Positions 1 to 8,458 of a stretch of 64,000 bases of DNA are shown here, in pieces. The stretch comes from an uncultured Ruminococcus sp. Its GTDB lineage: Bacteria; Bacillota; Clostridia; Oscillospirales; Acutalibacteraceae. The position numbers and the translations under genes are program-made. The notes beneath the pieces are model-generated. The model was given only the letters and a program-made list of their open reading frames with translations, was not told the DNA's origin and made no database searches. Numbering within the stretch: the stretch's first letter is position 1; every line of letters begins with the position of its first letter. The stretch lies in assembly GCA_902799245.1 (NCBI GenBank), contig CADBZY010000002.1, positions 124,001 through 188,000 on the forward strand, given 5' to 3'.

Positions 1-177
1 CGGAACCAATCTCGGAAATCCCGCGTAAACATCGCCCGATATTCCGAATACCACGATAAACACCATCACGGTATAAAACACCGCCGAAGCGACGATTTTA
101 ACCCGCGTCAGTTTCTCTACCAGTTTCCTGATTCTGTTTTCGGGCAAATTGATTTTCTTTAACAACCAAACCAGCAT
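1..177 (-). CDS. N-terminal fragment of a membrane protein, cut by the window edge
   Basis: A reading frame runs from an ATG at 177 off the left edge (59 codons visible). A Shine-Dalgarno GGAGG lies about 7 bases upstream of the ATG. The visible part starts MLVWLLKKINLPENRIRK, is basic and amphipathic, and is followed by a hydrophobic segment at about residues 30-50 (VASAVFYTVMVFIVVFGI). That fits a cytoplasmic tail followed by a first transmembrane helix or an uncleaved signal. The family cannot be named from this much sequence. Confidence 0.6.
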   Translation of the reverse strand, partial: MLVWLLKKINLPENRIRKLVEKLTRVKIVASAVFYTVMVFIVVFGISGDVYAGFPRLVP

Positions 178-208
178 TTTAAGACCTCCACACCTGCAGA
201 CTACATTA

Positions 209-943
209 TCACATAACCCCGGGGAAACCGAGTCTCTTCAATGCGTCGTTTGCCGGCAAGCTGCCTGCCTTCGCCGCCTTGCGATACCAGCCTGCCGCTT
301 CTGCCAGATCCTTCTCCACGCCAATGCCCTTTTCACAACACATTGCGTAAAGCATTTCCCCCTCATGATTTCCTGCCTGAGCAGCAAAAAGAATATACTC
401 CGCTCCCTTTTCTTTATCCTCCTGAGATGAAGCGCTTTCAAACGCCATTTTCATTCCAAACAGCGCACATGCGGCAGGTAACTTTCTATCAGCCGCCATT
501 TTCATGTAACTGTATGCCTTTTCAGCGTTTCTCTCCACACCGGTTCCGCTGTCGTAAAGCATACACATATTAAACATGGCGTCGGGCAATCCCGCGTCAG
601 CTGCCGACATAAAAAATTCCGCAGCCTTGACAGGATCTTTTTTCTCTCCGCAAATACCGTGCAAAGCGCATATTCCAAGGCGGTTGACCGATTGGGCATA
701 CCCCTGGGCTGCCGATCTGCGCCAGTAGTCACCGGCAGCGGCATCGTCTTTTTCCACGCCCTCGCCGTTCAGAAGGAAGCATCCATAGCTAAACTGCGCT
801 TTTGCGTCTCCCCTGTCGGCAGCTATCTTTGCCGCTTTCGCGGCTTCCGCAGGGTCGCGCTCCATTTCGTCGGTTCCGGCTAAAAGTGCGTCTACAAGCT
901 CTATTATTTCTTCGTTGGACATATTCTCATAATCAAATTTCAT
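209..943 (-). CDS. Sel1-like repeat (TPR-related) protein
   Basis: 244 residues with no signal peptide, so probably cytoplasmic. After an acidic N-terminus come about five to six Sel1-like repeats of roughly 36 residues, recognisable by AxxGDAxAQFxYGxxxxxGEGVxKD, AAAQGYAQSVNRLGICAL and AADAGLPDAMFNMCMLYDSG. The last repeat ends near residue 232. Such proteins are solenoid scaffolds for protein-protein contacts; no catalytic domain is present. Start chosen at ATG 943 behind GGGAGAAAG. The partner is unknown and the neighbours (membrane protein, HAD hydrolase) do not point to one. Confidence 0.85.
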   Translation of the reverse strand: MKFDYENMSNEEIIELVDALLAGTDEMERDPAEAAKAAKIAADRGDAKAQFSYGCFLLNGEGVEKDDAAAGDYWRRSAAQGYAQSVNRLGICALHGICGEKKDPVKAAEFFMSAADAGLPDAMFNMCMLYDSGTGVERNAEKAYSYMKMAADRKLPAACALFGMKMAFESASSQEDKEKGAEYILFAAQAGNHEGEMLYAMCCEKGIGVEKDLAEAAGWYRKAAKAGSLPANDALKRLGFPGVM

Positions 944-970
944 TATTTGCTTTCTCCCGTTTAATAATAT

Positions 971-1711
971 TCAGCCAATTGATTTAATCAAATCAATCAG
1001 CTCGCTCCAGTGATAAATCTCGATGCCTTCTCTCAGCCGGCACTCGCTGTCATATCTGAGATTGCCCTTGTACCACACAGGCGTAATACCCACGGCCGCG
1101 GAACCCTGCATGTCGGGAATGAACTGGTCGCCGCAGAACCACACCTTTTCCGCCGTCACGCCCGCCTTGCCAAGAGCGGCTTCAAAGATATGCCGGCTCG
1201 GCTTGCGGAAGAGATAGTCACATGAGGAAATGACAAACGCAAAATCAGCCTCGGGTATGGCGTTGTATATTCTTTTTTCGAGCGTCCTGCCGCAGAAGGA
1301 AAGATTGCTCACAACGCAGGTGCGTATGCCTTCCTCCTTCAGAAAAGTCATAACCTCGCCTATTCCCTCGCATGGTTCATACGGATTGGCAGCCTCCCAG
1401 AAGATCGGTTCAAGGTCGCGCAGATCGCAGTCAGAAGGAAACTCCACGCCGAATTTTGCAAAAAGATAGCGGTTGACACTTTCCTCCGGCGTTTCGAGCA
1501 GCCTTTTGTGGCGTGTCGCGGGATTGAATCGTCCCAACTCCTCGTTGAGCTTTTCCTCCTCCGCCTGGAGCTCCGCGCCCGTCACGCCCATCGGATTGGC
1601 CGAAGCATAACGCAGAATGCTGTCAAATCCCGCAGCGCCGTCATATCCGCCCTCTTTCACGAGTGTCTGTCCGTAATCGAACATGATGAACTCAGGCTTT
1701 TTAAGCTCCAA
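971..1711 (-). CDS. HAD-superfamily hydrolase
   Basis: Haloacid-dehalogenase-like phosphatase. Motif I is FDYGQTLV (first catalytic Asp kept, second Asp replaced by Gly, as in many class-I HADs). Motif II is the Ser in VVSNLS, motif III the Lys of RKPSRHIF, motif IV GDQFIPDMQGS. The substrate is not predictable. I prefer a TTG start at 1711, because AGGGAGG sits 7 bases before it; the ATGs at 1741 and 1738 lie upstream of that ribosome site. This gives 246 residues. It is separated from the Sel1 gene by only 27 bases and may be co-transcribed with it. Confidence 0.82.
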   Translation of the reverse strand: MELKKPEFIMFDYGQTLVKEGGYDGAAGFDSILRYASANPMGVTGAELQAEEEKLNEELGRFNPATRHKRLLETPEESVNRYLFAKFGVEFPSDCDLRDLEPIFWEAANPYEPCEGIGEVMTFLKEEGIRTCVVSNLSFCGRTLEKRIYNAIPEADFAFVISSCDYLFRKPSRHIFEAALGKAGVTAEKVWFCGDQFIPDMQGSAAVGITPVWYKGNLRYDSECRLREGIEIYHWSELIDLIKSIG

Positions 1712-1829
1712 AGTGATTCCTCCCTCTGACCATCGCATCATTGTATCATCGCATAATAAAAATTATATCACATGGATGCACAACAAACAAGAGTTTTTTT
1801 GATTTTTTCATCATCGGGCAGAGAAATTC

Positions 1830-3068
1830 TCATTTCTTCTTTTTGCCCGGTCGGGAATCGTTTTCATCTCCCGCCTTGAAGCTGTAGATGGGCTTGATAA
1901 TTCCGTCAATATCGACGGTGGGCGAAATGTTGTTCACGATGTCCTCCATACGCTTGTACGCCATGGGACATTCGTCGAGCGTTTCACTGCTGATCGAGGT
2001 GGAATAGATGCCCTGCATTTCCTTGCGGAAAGCGGACACGGTAAAGCTCTCCCTGGCCTCCTTGCGGCTCATAAGCCTGCCGGCTCCGTGAGGCGCGGAA
2101 TAATTCCAGTCGGCGTTGCCCTTGCCGGTGCAGATCAGGCAGCCGTCACGCATATTCACCGGAATGATCAGCTTTTCGCCTGCCTGCGCCGAGACAGCGC
2201 CCTTGCGGAGAATCATGCTGTCCGTGTCGATGTAGTTGTGAATGGTGGTGAATTCGCCGTCCACTTTGAGTTTCATTCCCTTGATCAGCTCGTGTGCCAT
2301 TGCCTTGCGGTTGAGCATGGCGAAACGCTGCACGATCTTCATATCGTGAATGTACGCTTCAAAGAGTTGACCGCTGACATAGGCAAGCTGCCGCGGAACG
2401 GTGCAGCTCACGCCGTCGTTCAGCGCCTTAAGCGCCGACTGGATTTCCTGTTCCCTGCCTTCCGACTTGTATCTTTCAATCAGATTGCGCACCTCATCCT
2501 GCGGGACGGAATGGAGCGCTTTCCACGCCTGTTCCTGATAATAGGAAGCGACCTCCAGACCGAGGTGCCGGCTGCCAGAATGGATGACGATATAGATGCC
2601 GCCGTCTTCGCCCTTGTCGGCTTCAATAAAGTGATTGCCGCCTCCGAGGGTACCGAGACTGCGGTATGCCTTGCCGATGTCCACCCTCGCCGCGCAGTAA
2701 AGTTCGCTTAAGTCTATTTCATCCGCAAAAGAATGTGCCTTTGACCGCACGCTGAATCCGGCGGGAATTAGCGCGTTCACCGCCTTGTCGAGCTTCTGCA
2801 CTTCGATAATCTTATTCTTGAGCCGGATCACTTCCATACCGCAGCCGATGTCCACGCCGACTAAATTCGGCACGACGGCGTCGGATATGGTCATGGTCGT
2901 GCCAATCGTGCATCCTGCACCCGCATGAACGTCCGGCATGATGCGGATGCTTGCGCCCTGTGTAAAGGGCTGATCGCAGAGCAGCCTGATCTGATCGATG
3001 GCCGACTGCTCCACGACATCGGTAAACACCTTGGCGGTGTTATATGCTCCGATAACTGACTGTTCCAT
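1830..3068 (-). CDS. rtcB: RtcB-family RNA-splicing ligase
   Basis: Joins RNA 2',3'-cyclic phosphate or 3'-phosphate ends to 5'-OH ends using GTP and Mn2+. At 412 residues it has the usual length. Visible hallmarks are RIMPDVHAGAGCTIGTTM, the metal-binding VGVDIGCGM, LGGGNHFIEADKGED, VIHSGSRHLG and the APHGAGRLMSR segment carrying the guanylylated histidine. No RtcA or archease lies nearby. The start at 3068 matches the family N-terminus (YNTAKVFTD follows), but the nearest AAGGAG is about 16 bases upstream, longer than ideal. Confidence 0.95.
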   Translation of the reverse strand: MEQSVIGAYNTAKVFTDVVEQSAIDQIRLLCDQPFTQGASIRIMPDVHAGAGCTIGTTMTISDAVVPNLVGVDIGCGMEVIRLKNKIIEVQKLDKAVNALIPAGFSVRSKAHSFADEIDLSELYCAARVDIGKAYRSLGTLGGGNHFIEADKGEDGGIYIVIHSGSRHLGLEVASYYQEQAWKALHSVPQDEVRNLIERYKSEGREQEIQSALKALNDGVSCTVPRQLAYVSGQLFEAYIHDMKIVQRFAMLNRKAMAHELIKGMKLKVDGEFTTIHNYIDTDSMILRKGAVSAQAGEKLIIPVNMRDGCLICTGKGNADWNYSAPHGAGRLMSRKEARESFTVSAFRKEMQGIYSTSISSETLDECPMAYKRMEDIVNNISPTVDIDGIIKPIYSFKAGDENDSRPGKKKK

Positions 3069-3133
3069 TGTTTCTAAATTTCATCTCCTTAATATTTTTC
3101 GAAAAAAGGGATTATTTGACCTAACAAAAATTT

Positions 3134-3168
3134 GCCGCAAAACCTTCACCCTTCACCCTTCAACCTAA
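3134..3168 (-). repeat. Tandem heptamer repeat, GTGAAGG type
   Basis: Read on the minus strand this is three to four copies of a GTGAAGG-like heptamer ending in GGTTTTGC. The same 3' end (AGGTTTTGC) follows the heptamers downstream of spoIIP at 5435-5475, so the two are copies of one element. It lies in the 190-base gap between the decarboxylase-like gene and rtcB; nothing else is visible in that gap. Confidence 0.75.
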
Positions 3169-3258
3169 AATAATTCCTCCGTGCGATACATATTGTACCC
3201 CACGGAGGCGCGAAATTCAATATTCCATTGCTTAAGAAAAGCTAAAGATTACGATGAC

Positions 3259-4062
3259 TCAGAAAGCCATCATCGTGATCGCCATTCCGAGCTTCTCTCC
3301 CATTCTGACGCGTGTTTCCAGACCCTTGCGGGTGTTTACCATAAATTCATCGTCGGGGAACATCATGCCTTTTTTGAAGAGAATGATAATACCGGCGGTC
3401 GAACAGAGGAACCTTCCCTTGACTTCGCCGCGGGTGAACGCCGGATTTTCACCGTCACCGAGCTGCTCCACGCCCTTTGCGTTGCCGCAGGCTTCCACCT
3501 GCACCACGCCGTGAAAGCGCTTGGTGTTCATGACCGTACAGGTTCTGGGTCCGAAGAATATCGAGTCCTCCTGGTTTTTCTCCGCGTCGAGCTGCCGCAC
3601 ATCGACGAGAACGCCGTCGTCTATGTGGATGAATCTGTGCGGGTCGGCTTCGTCCAGTCGGATGATCAGGGCAAGTCCTCCGGCGTATTCCTTTGCGTCA
3701 CCCTCGCCGCCCATCAGCTTATCCACCGAATACATATGTCCGTTGACCGGAATGGTGCAGAGGTTGTTGATGAAATGCGCCGTCAGCCATCCGTCACAGG
3801 GACAGATCAGGCTGTTATGCGCTCCGTCGAGCGGACGCGCGCCTTCTTTGAAAGGACGCGCAAGATAATCCTCAAAGTTCTCATAACCCGCAGCGTCATC
3901 CGGATCACACTCCGTCAGATCAACACCGTATTTCTCCATATGGTTCTTGATCTCCGTCTTGGGAAACAAGCCTAATTTCAGTTTGTTCGACACGGGAAGG
4001 TATTTGCTTTTTTTGGCTTCAATTACGGGTCTTGCGCCGTATCCTCTTATTTCTCCGCTCAT
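3259..4062 (-). CDS. Phosphatidylserine decarboxylase-like protein with an LCST cleavage motif
   Basis: 267 residues. PSDs convert phosphatidylserine to phosphatidylethanolamine at the membrane after self-cleavage that makes a pyruvoyl group. Matching elements in order: EDYLARPFKEGARPLD (residues 65-79, like the FxR...RP block), CPCDGW (88-92, catalytic Asp90), LDEADPHRFIHIDDG (136-150, the DxHRxH-type block with one extra residue), MNTKRFH and VQVEACGNAKGVEQ (about 178-200). The cleavage motif, usually LGST, reads LCST at 219-222, so the Ser that becomes pyruvoyl (Ser221) is kept but the preceding Gly is Cys. ATG 4062 follows GGAGG. No phosphatidylserine synthase gene is adjacent. Confidence 0.85.
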   Translation of the reverse strand: MSGEIRGYGARPVIEAKKSKYLPVSNKLKLGLFPKTEIKNHMEKYGVDLTECDPDDAAGYENFEDYLARPFKEGARPLDGAHNSLICPCDGWLTAHFINNLCTIPVNGHMYSVDKLMGGEGDAKEYAGGLALIIRLDEADPHRFIHIDDGVLVDVRQLDAEKNQEDSIFFGPRTCTVMNTKRFHGVVQVEACGNAKGVEQLGDGENPAFTRGEVKGRFLCSTAGIIILFKKGMMFPDDEFMVNTRKGLETRVRMGEKLGMAITMMAF

Positions 4063-4287
4063 AGAATAAATCCTCCAAATCTTACTTTACAATGTATATT
4101 ATACATAATCAATTGCGGATTGTAAAGGAATTATGTCATGTTTTTTTGAAAATTCGACAAATTTTCAGATATTCTTTGATTTTTGCATGGATTCTTTCCC
4201 TGTATCATCATATTTGACCGTCTCGCCGCATATTCATGGCTATGAAAAATAAAAAAAGCGGCGTCCAGCCGCGACGGAGGTAAAAAA

Positions 4288-5433
4288 ATGAGCAGATACA
4301 AATCCTTTTCAGTACATTCGGGAATATGCAGCTGCCGCAAAGCGGTCACGTCCATTCTGGCGGCCGTCACAGCGGCGGCGCTTCCGCTGACGATTTTAGG
4401 AGTCGGCACAGTGGGCGCGATACTGTTTAAAGTGTCGAGTCTTTCAGCGCGAAGCATGATGCCCACGGAAGCGGAAACTGTCATGCAGGAGCAGGAAGAG
4501 GAAACATACACAGATCCCTCCGAGGAAGAATTGCCGGTTTCCTCGGATGAACCGGCCGAGCCTAAAAAGGCCAGCGGAGGAAAAGAAAACACGGAAACCT
4601 CATCGCAGACGGAAACAAATTCCGAAAAGAAGGACAGCGGCAAAGGCAAGGTGAAGGAAAAGCAGATCAAAAATTCCGGCTACAATTACAAAAACGTGTA
4701 CGTAAAAGACGGCAATTCCAACTACGACCTGAACATAAAGAAGCTGCTGAACACCGACGCAAAATGCAAGATCAAGAAGAACGCGGGTTATCAGGTGCTG
4801 ATCGTGCACACACACACGACCGAGAGCTACGCGGAAAAGAGCCAGGACTGGTACAGCAAAAAATACAACCACCGCACCACAGACAAATCCGAGAGCGTGG
4901 TAGCCGTCGCCGATGAGATAGAGAAGAAGCTCAACAAAGCCGGCATCCGCACGCTGCACATCACGACCTATCACGATTACCCAGAATACACGGGCGCCTA
5001 CGACCGCGCGCGCAAGACGATCAAGAAATACCTCAAAAAATACCCGTCCATCGAAATGGTCATCGACGTACATCGCGACGCCATGACAACCGACGACGGC
5101 ACCAAGATCAAGCCCACTGCCAAGATCAAGGGCAAAAAGGCAGCGCAGGTGATGATCATTACCGGCTGCGACAACGAAGGGAAGCTGGATTTCGGCGGCT
5201 GGCGGGACAATTCCATTATGGCGGTGCAGTTGCAAAAGAAGATGGCGGACAAATACGAAGGCCTCGCCCGACCGCTCTACTTCGCGCCCTTCCGCTACAA
5301 CATGGATCTCACGCCTAACTCCCTGCTGATTGAATTCGGCACCGACGTCAACACCCTCTCCGAAGCCAGATACTCCGGCCAGCTCGTCGGAAACTGCCTT
5401 GTAGATGTTCTGGAAAAATACGTAGTAGACTAA
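4288..5433 (+). CDS. spoIIP: Stage II sporulation protein P
   Basis: Peptidoglycan amidase/endopeptidase of the forespore engulfment machinery (with SpoIID and SpoIIM). 381 residues: a short cytoplasmic end, a hydrophobic anchor at about 28-48 (VTSILAAVTAAALPLTILGV), a long charged low-complexity linker (about 70-130), then the SpoIIP catalytic domain. Key motifs are LIVHTHTTESY (about 170-180), IDVHRDA (about 258) and LLIEFGT near the C-terminus, supplying His and Glu zinc ligands. ATG 4288 follows GACGGAGG. It stands alone on the plus strand, diverging from the decarboxylase-like gene. It is good evidence that the organism makes endospores. Confidence 0.94.
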   Translation: MSRYKSFSVHSGICSCRKAVTSILAAVTAAALPLTILGVGTVGAILFKVSSLSARSMMPTEAETVMQEQEEETYTDPSEEELPVSSDEPAEPKKASGGKENTETSSQTETNSEKKDSGKGKVKEKQIKNSGYNYKNVYVKDGNSNYDLNIKKLLNTDAKCKIKKNAGYQVLIVHTHTTESYAEKSQDWYSKKYNHRTTDKSESVVAVADEIEKKLNKAGIRTLHITTYHDYPEYTGAYDRARKTIKKYLKKYPSIEMVIDVHRDAMTTDDGTKIKPTAKIKGKKAAQVMIITGCDNEGKLDFGGWRDNSIMAVQLQKKMADKYEGLARPLYFAPFRYNMDLTPNSLLIEFGTDVNTLSEARYSGQLVGNCLVDVLEKYVVD

Positions 5434-5434
5434 C

Positions 5435-5478
5435 GTAAGGGTGAAGGGTGAAAGGTGAAGGTAGAAGGTTTTGCAAAA
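5435..5478 (+). repeat. Tandem heptamer repeat, GTGAAGG type
   Basis: Starts directly after the spoIIP stop codon. Heptamers in register are GTGAAGG (5441), GTGAAAG (5448), GTGAAGG (5455) and TAGAAGG (5462), then TTTTGC. This is the same composition and 3' boundary as the copy at 3134-3168 on the other strand. Confidence 0.8.
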
Positions 5479-5497
5479 AGAACAATGATCGGGTGAC

Positions 5498-5551
5498 AAT
5501 AACAAACGGTGTACCAAACCTTTTTTCAGAGTCGGTACACCGTTTGTTATT
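5498..5551. terminator. Perfect 18-bp inverted repeat, probable two-way terminator
   Basis: AATAACAAACGGTGTACC (5498-5515) and its exact reverse complement (5534-5551) flank an 18-base spacer that contains TTTTTT. It sits between the convergent spoIIP and the Ig-like remnant. It lacks a clean T-run after the stem, so termination is likely but not certain. Confidence 0.55.
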
Positions 5552-5582
5552 TACTTGCTAAGAACTAAGGACTATGGGCTGA

Positions 5583-5768
5583 TTACTTCACCGTGACGGT
5601 GATCGTCTTGGACTGTGCGGTTTTGCCTGCGCCGTCGGTGACAATGCAGTAGAGCTGGATGCCGTTCCATGTGGCATTGGGCGATACCGTTTCGCTTGCT
5701 TGCGTGCGTCCGTTCCACACGCTGAAATCGCTTTGTCCCCTCTTCTTGAAAAAACGCCTCTCTTTCAT
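5583..5768 (-). pseudogene. Remnant of an Ig-like domain surface protein
   Basis: A 61-codon frame whose last about 45 residues (FSVWNGRTQASET, then NGIQLYCIVTDGAGKT and SKTITVTVK before the stop) look like the C-terminal strand pairs of a bacterial Ig-like domain found in large clostridial cell-wall proteins. There is no signal peptide, no upstream domain, no sorting signal and no clear ribosome site before the ATG at 5768. I read it as the surviving 3' end of a lost gene. It could instead be a small expressed protein, which seems less likely. Confidence 0.5.
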
Positions 5769-5923
5769 CAGAATTTTTTCTCATTTTTCACGGGAGTATT
5801 ACGCATCCCATTCACTCTTATTATACTGCATAATAAAGTTATGTCAATGAAATATGAATAAATGCCGATGAAGAACAGAGAATAAACATATAAAATAACA
5901 ACAAACGGCAGGTGTTAATCCTA

Positions 5924-6121
5924 ATGAAAAAACTCACTCAGCTTCACGTGGATGTTTCCGCCTATTTTTTCGCACTGACGCTGACGGTGATTTTCTGCCT
6001 GTTTGCCGCCGCCATGTGCTATGTCGAGCTGTGCGCGAGGGAAACGCTGCGCGATTCCGGCGGAATGCTTCTGGGCTTCTTTGACACGCTGATAGAATGG
6101 GTTGATGGGCTGATTGCGTAA
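5924..6121 (+). CDS. Small single-pass membrane protein
   Basis: 65 residues starting MKKLTQLHVDVSAYF, with one strong hydrophobic helix at about 12-33 (AYFFALTLTVIFCLFAAAMCYVEL) and an amphipathic C-terminal tail (GFFDTLIEWVDGLIA). No family is recognised. ATG 5924 is about 11 bases from GGCAGG; an in-frame GTG at 5912 would add four residues. It is isolated between the Ig-like remnant and the Trp T-box promoter. Coding status rests on composition alone. Confidence 0.5.
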   Translation: MKKLTQLHVDVSAYFFALTLTVIFCLFAAAMCYVELCARETLRDSGGMLLGFFDTLIEWVDGLIA

Positions 6122-6200
6122 TGAATGCTTTGTAATTTGTATGTTTTGCATAATTAATTCTGAGAAAAATATTCAGAACTAAAAATTATACAAAATTCTC

Positions 6201-6229
6201 TTGACATTTTAAAACAACAATGCTATAAT
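6201..6229 (+). promoter_or_regulatory. Sigma-A promoter of the Trp T-box/trpB transcript
   Basis: TTGACA (6201-6206), a 17-base spacer, then TATAAT (6224-6229): a consensus vegetative promoter. It lies immediately upstream of the T-box leader. Confidence 0.9.
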
Positions 6230-6239
6230 CACCACATCA

Positions 6240-6555
6240 AAAACCTGAGATTAAGAGTAGTAGCCGATGCATTTGCATTTTCAGAGAGCGGCGGGTTGGT
6301 GTGATGCCGCAGTGTGAGCTTCGGTGAATGGACTTATGAGGGCGAACGAAAGCGCATCCGCACAAGGAACCGCGCGAGTAGCAATCGACGGGAGATTCGC
6401 GCCCGTTATCAAGGCGAAGCGTATTTATACAAGTACGTGCAAAGGTGGTCGGTTTCACGCAGGAACCGGCAAGCCGGGTGGTACCGCAGGTGTCTGATGA
6501 TTTGAGTATTGTCGCTCCTGTCCCAGCAGTAAGCAGTTGGGACGGGAGTGTTTTT
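6240..6555 (+). promoter_or_regulatory. T-box leader, tryptophan specifier
   Basis: tRNA-sensing transcription attenuator. Visible parts: an AGAGAG element after 6280 followed by a GC-rich stem and GGTTGGTGTGATGCC; a specifier loop GTGAATGGAC with TGG (Trp) at 6329-6331; the T-box sequence GGGTGGTACCGC at 6476-6487; and a terminator stem CTCCTGTCCCA (6515-6525) pairing with 6538-6548, followed by TGTTTTT. Uncharged tRNA-Trp would stabilise the antiterminator and switch on the downstream gene. The Trp specifier agrees with the tryptophan synthase gene that follows. Confidence 0.92.
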
Positions 6556-6612
6556 ATTTCCTTCACCAACAACAAAACCATCTTTCCATAAATTATCGAA
6601 AGGACGATCACA

Positions 6613-7992
6613 ATGAAACAGGACAAAAACATTCCCTACAAATTATATCTTTCCGAGGACGAACTGCCGAAGGCATGGTACAACGTCCGCGCCGACATGA
6701 AGAACAAGCCCGCTCCCCTGCTTAATCCCGGCACAGGCAAGCCGCTGAAGGCGGAGGAACTCGCCCCCATTTTCTGCGACGAGCTGATCAAGCAGGAACT
6801 GGATGACGACACCGCCTACATTGAAATCCCCCAGGAGATCAGGGACTGCTACAAAATGTTCCGTCCCTCTCCGCTGGTCAGGGCCTACTTCCTCGAGGAA
6901 GCGCTCGGCACTCCCGCCAAGATCTACTACAAATTCGAGGGCAACAACACCAGCGGCAGCCACAAGCTGAATTCCGCCATGGCGCAGGCCTATTACGCCA
7001 AGAAGCAGGGTCTGAAAGGCGTTACCACCGAAACAGGCGCAGGTCAGTGGGGTACCGCTCTTTCGATGGCGTGTTCCTTCTTCGGTCTGGACTGCAAGGT
7101 CTACATGGTGAAGGTTTCCTATGAGCAGAAGCCCTTCCGCCGCGAAGTCATGAGAACCTACGGAGCGTCGGTCACGCCTTCTCCCTCCATGGAAACAGAA
7201 ATCGGCAAGAAGATTCTCGCTGAATTCCCCGGCACCACCGGAAGCCTCGGCTGCGCCATCTCCGAAGCCGTCGAAGCCGCCACCAAGCAGGAAGGCTACC
7301 GCTATGTGCTGGGCAGCGTGCTAAATCAGGTACTTCTCCATCAGTCCATCATCGGTCTGGAAGCAAAGGCAGCATTTGACAAACTCGGCGTAAAGCCCGA
7401 CGTGATCATCGGCTGCGCCGGCGGCGGTTCCAACCTCGGCGGTCTGATCTCCCCCTTCATGGGCGAAAAGCTCCGCGGAGAAGCCGACTACCGCTTCATC
7501 GCCGTCGAACCCGCTTCCTGCCCCAGCCTGACAAGGGGTAAATTCGCCTACGACTTCTGCGATACCGGCAAGGTCTGCCCGCTGGCAAAGATGTACACCC
7601 TCGGCAGCGGCTTTATTCCGGCTCCCAACCACGCCGGCGGTCTGCGCTATCACGGCATGAGCGGCATTCTCTCGCAGCTCTATCATGATGGCTACATGGA
7701 GGCTACCTCCGTCTGCCAGACCGACGTATTCAAGGCGGCGGAGCAGTTCGCCAGAGTGGAAGGCATCCTTCCCGCTCCCGAAAGCTCTCACGCCATCCGC
7801 GTCGCCATTGACGAGGCTCTCAAGTGCAAGGAAACCGGCGAGGAAAAGACCATTCTCTTCGGACTTACCGGCACCGGCTACTTCGATATGGTCGCCTACG
7901 AGAAATTCCACAACGGCGAGATGACCGACTACATTCCCACTGACGAAGAACTTGCCGCCAGCCTTGCAAAGCTGCCTGTCGTCGCGGAGTAA
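6613..7992 (+). CDS. trpB: Tryptophan synthase beta chain, TrpB2 type
   Basis: PLP enzyme making L-tryptophan from indole and serine. 459 residues, longer than the TrpB1 form (about 400). It has the TrpB2 signatures: an N-terminal extension (LYLSEDELPKAWYNVRADM), the block YKFEGNNTSGSHKLNSA with the PLP lysine, TTETGAGQWGTALSMAC, the phosphate-binding GCAGGGSNLGG and a C-terminal GLTGTGYFD. No trpA or other trp genes are adjacent, so it may salvage indole or act alone. It is controlled by the Trp T-box ahead of it. ATG 6613 follows GAAAGGA. Confidence 0.95.
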   Translation: MKQDKNIPYKLYLSEDELPKAWYNVRADMKNKPAPLLNPGTGKPLKAEELAPIFCDELIKQELDDDTAYIEIPQEIRDCYKMFRPSPLVRAYFLEEALGTPAKIYYKFEGNNTSGSHKLNSAMAQAYYAKKQGLKGVTTETGAGQWGTALSMACSFFGLDCKVYMVKVSYEQKPFRREVMRTYGASVTPSPSMETEIGKKILAEFPGTTGSLGCAISEAVEAATKQEGYRYVLGSVLNQVLLHQSIIGLEAKAAFDKLGVKPDVIIGCAGGGSNLGGLISPFMGEKLRGEADYRFIAVEPASCPSLTRGKFAYDFCDTGKVCPLAKMYTLGSGFIPAPNHAGGLRYHGMSGILSQLYHDGYMEATSVCQTDVFKAAEQFARVEGILPAPESSHAIRVAIDEALKCKETGEEKTILFGLTGTGYFDMVAYEKFHNGEMTDYIPTDEELAASLAKLPVVAE

Positions 7993-8020
7993 TTCCGATA
8001 AAAAATATTTCAAAAAACAC

Positions 8021-8049
8021 TTGATTTTTGCACCGCTGTGTGATAAGAT
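8021..8049 (+). promoter_or_regulatory. Promoter of rpmE
   Basis: TTGATT (8021-8026), 17 bases, TAAGAT (8044-8049), about 80 bases before the rpmE start. It is close to consensus and in the only gap between trpB and rpmE. Confidence 0.65.
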
Positions 8050-8131
8050 AGATTGGTAAATCTATTACACGGCGGCTGCATTGTTTCAATGCAAAGCGGC
8101 TGCACGGGATAATTTGAAAGAGGTGACAACC

Positions 8132-8332
8132 ATGCAGGAGAAGATGCATCCCACATACGAGGATACAACCATTACATGCGCTTGCGGCAATGTCATTCAC
8201 ACACGTTCCACTAAGAAGGACATTCGTGTTGAAATTTGTTCCAAATGTCATCCGTTCTTTACGGGCAAGCAGAAGTTGGTTGATACAGGTGGACGTGTTG
8301 ACAGATTCAAGAAGCGCTTCGGTCTTAAGTAA
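8132..8332 (+). CDS. rpmE: 50S ribosomal protein L31 (zinc-binding type)
   Basis: 66 residues, normal length. The zinc ribbon cysteines of the C+ form are present (Cys16, Cys18, Cys36, Cys39 in TCACGN and ICSKCHPFF), followed by the typical [17 protein letters not shown] end. ATG 8132 is chosen because AGAGGTG lies six bases upstream; ATG 8144 would drop MQEK. It has its own promoter and terminator, so it is monocistronic. Confidence 0.95.
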   Translation: MQEKMHPTYEDTTITCACGNVIHTRSTKKDIRVEICSKCHPFFTGKQKLVDTGGRVDRFKKRFGLK

Positions 8333-8387
8333 TTCCGCCAGGCGATTATTGATCTGCTCGTAATACTTTATCTTCGTAAACAAAATC

Positions 8388-8429
8388 GCGGCTCTTCGGT
8401 TTTTTCTGAACCGGAGAGCCGCTTTTTTT
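8388..8429 (+). terminator. Rho-independent terminator of rpmE
   Basis: GCGGCTCTTCGGTT pairs with AACCGGAGAGCCGC (one mismatch), followed by seven T. The A-run on its left side is short, so it probably serves mainly the plus strand. Confidence 0.88.
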
Positions 8430-8458
8430 GCGCTTTTGTTGGAAGTTATTTGGGTATT

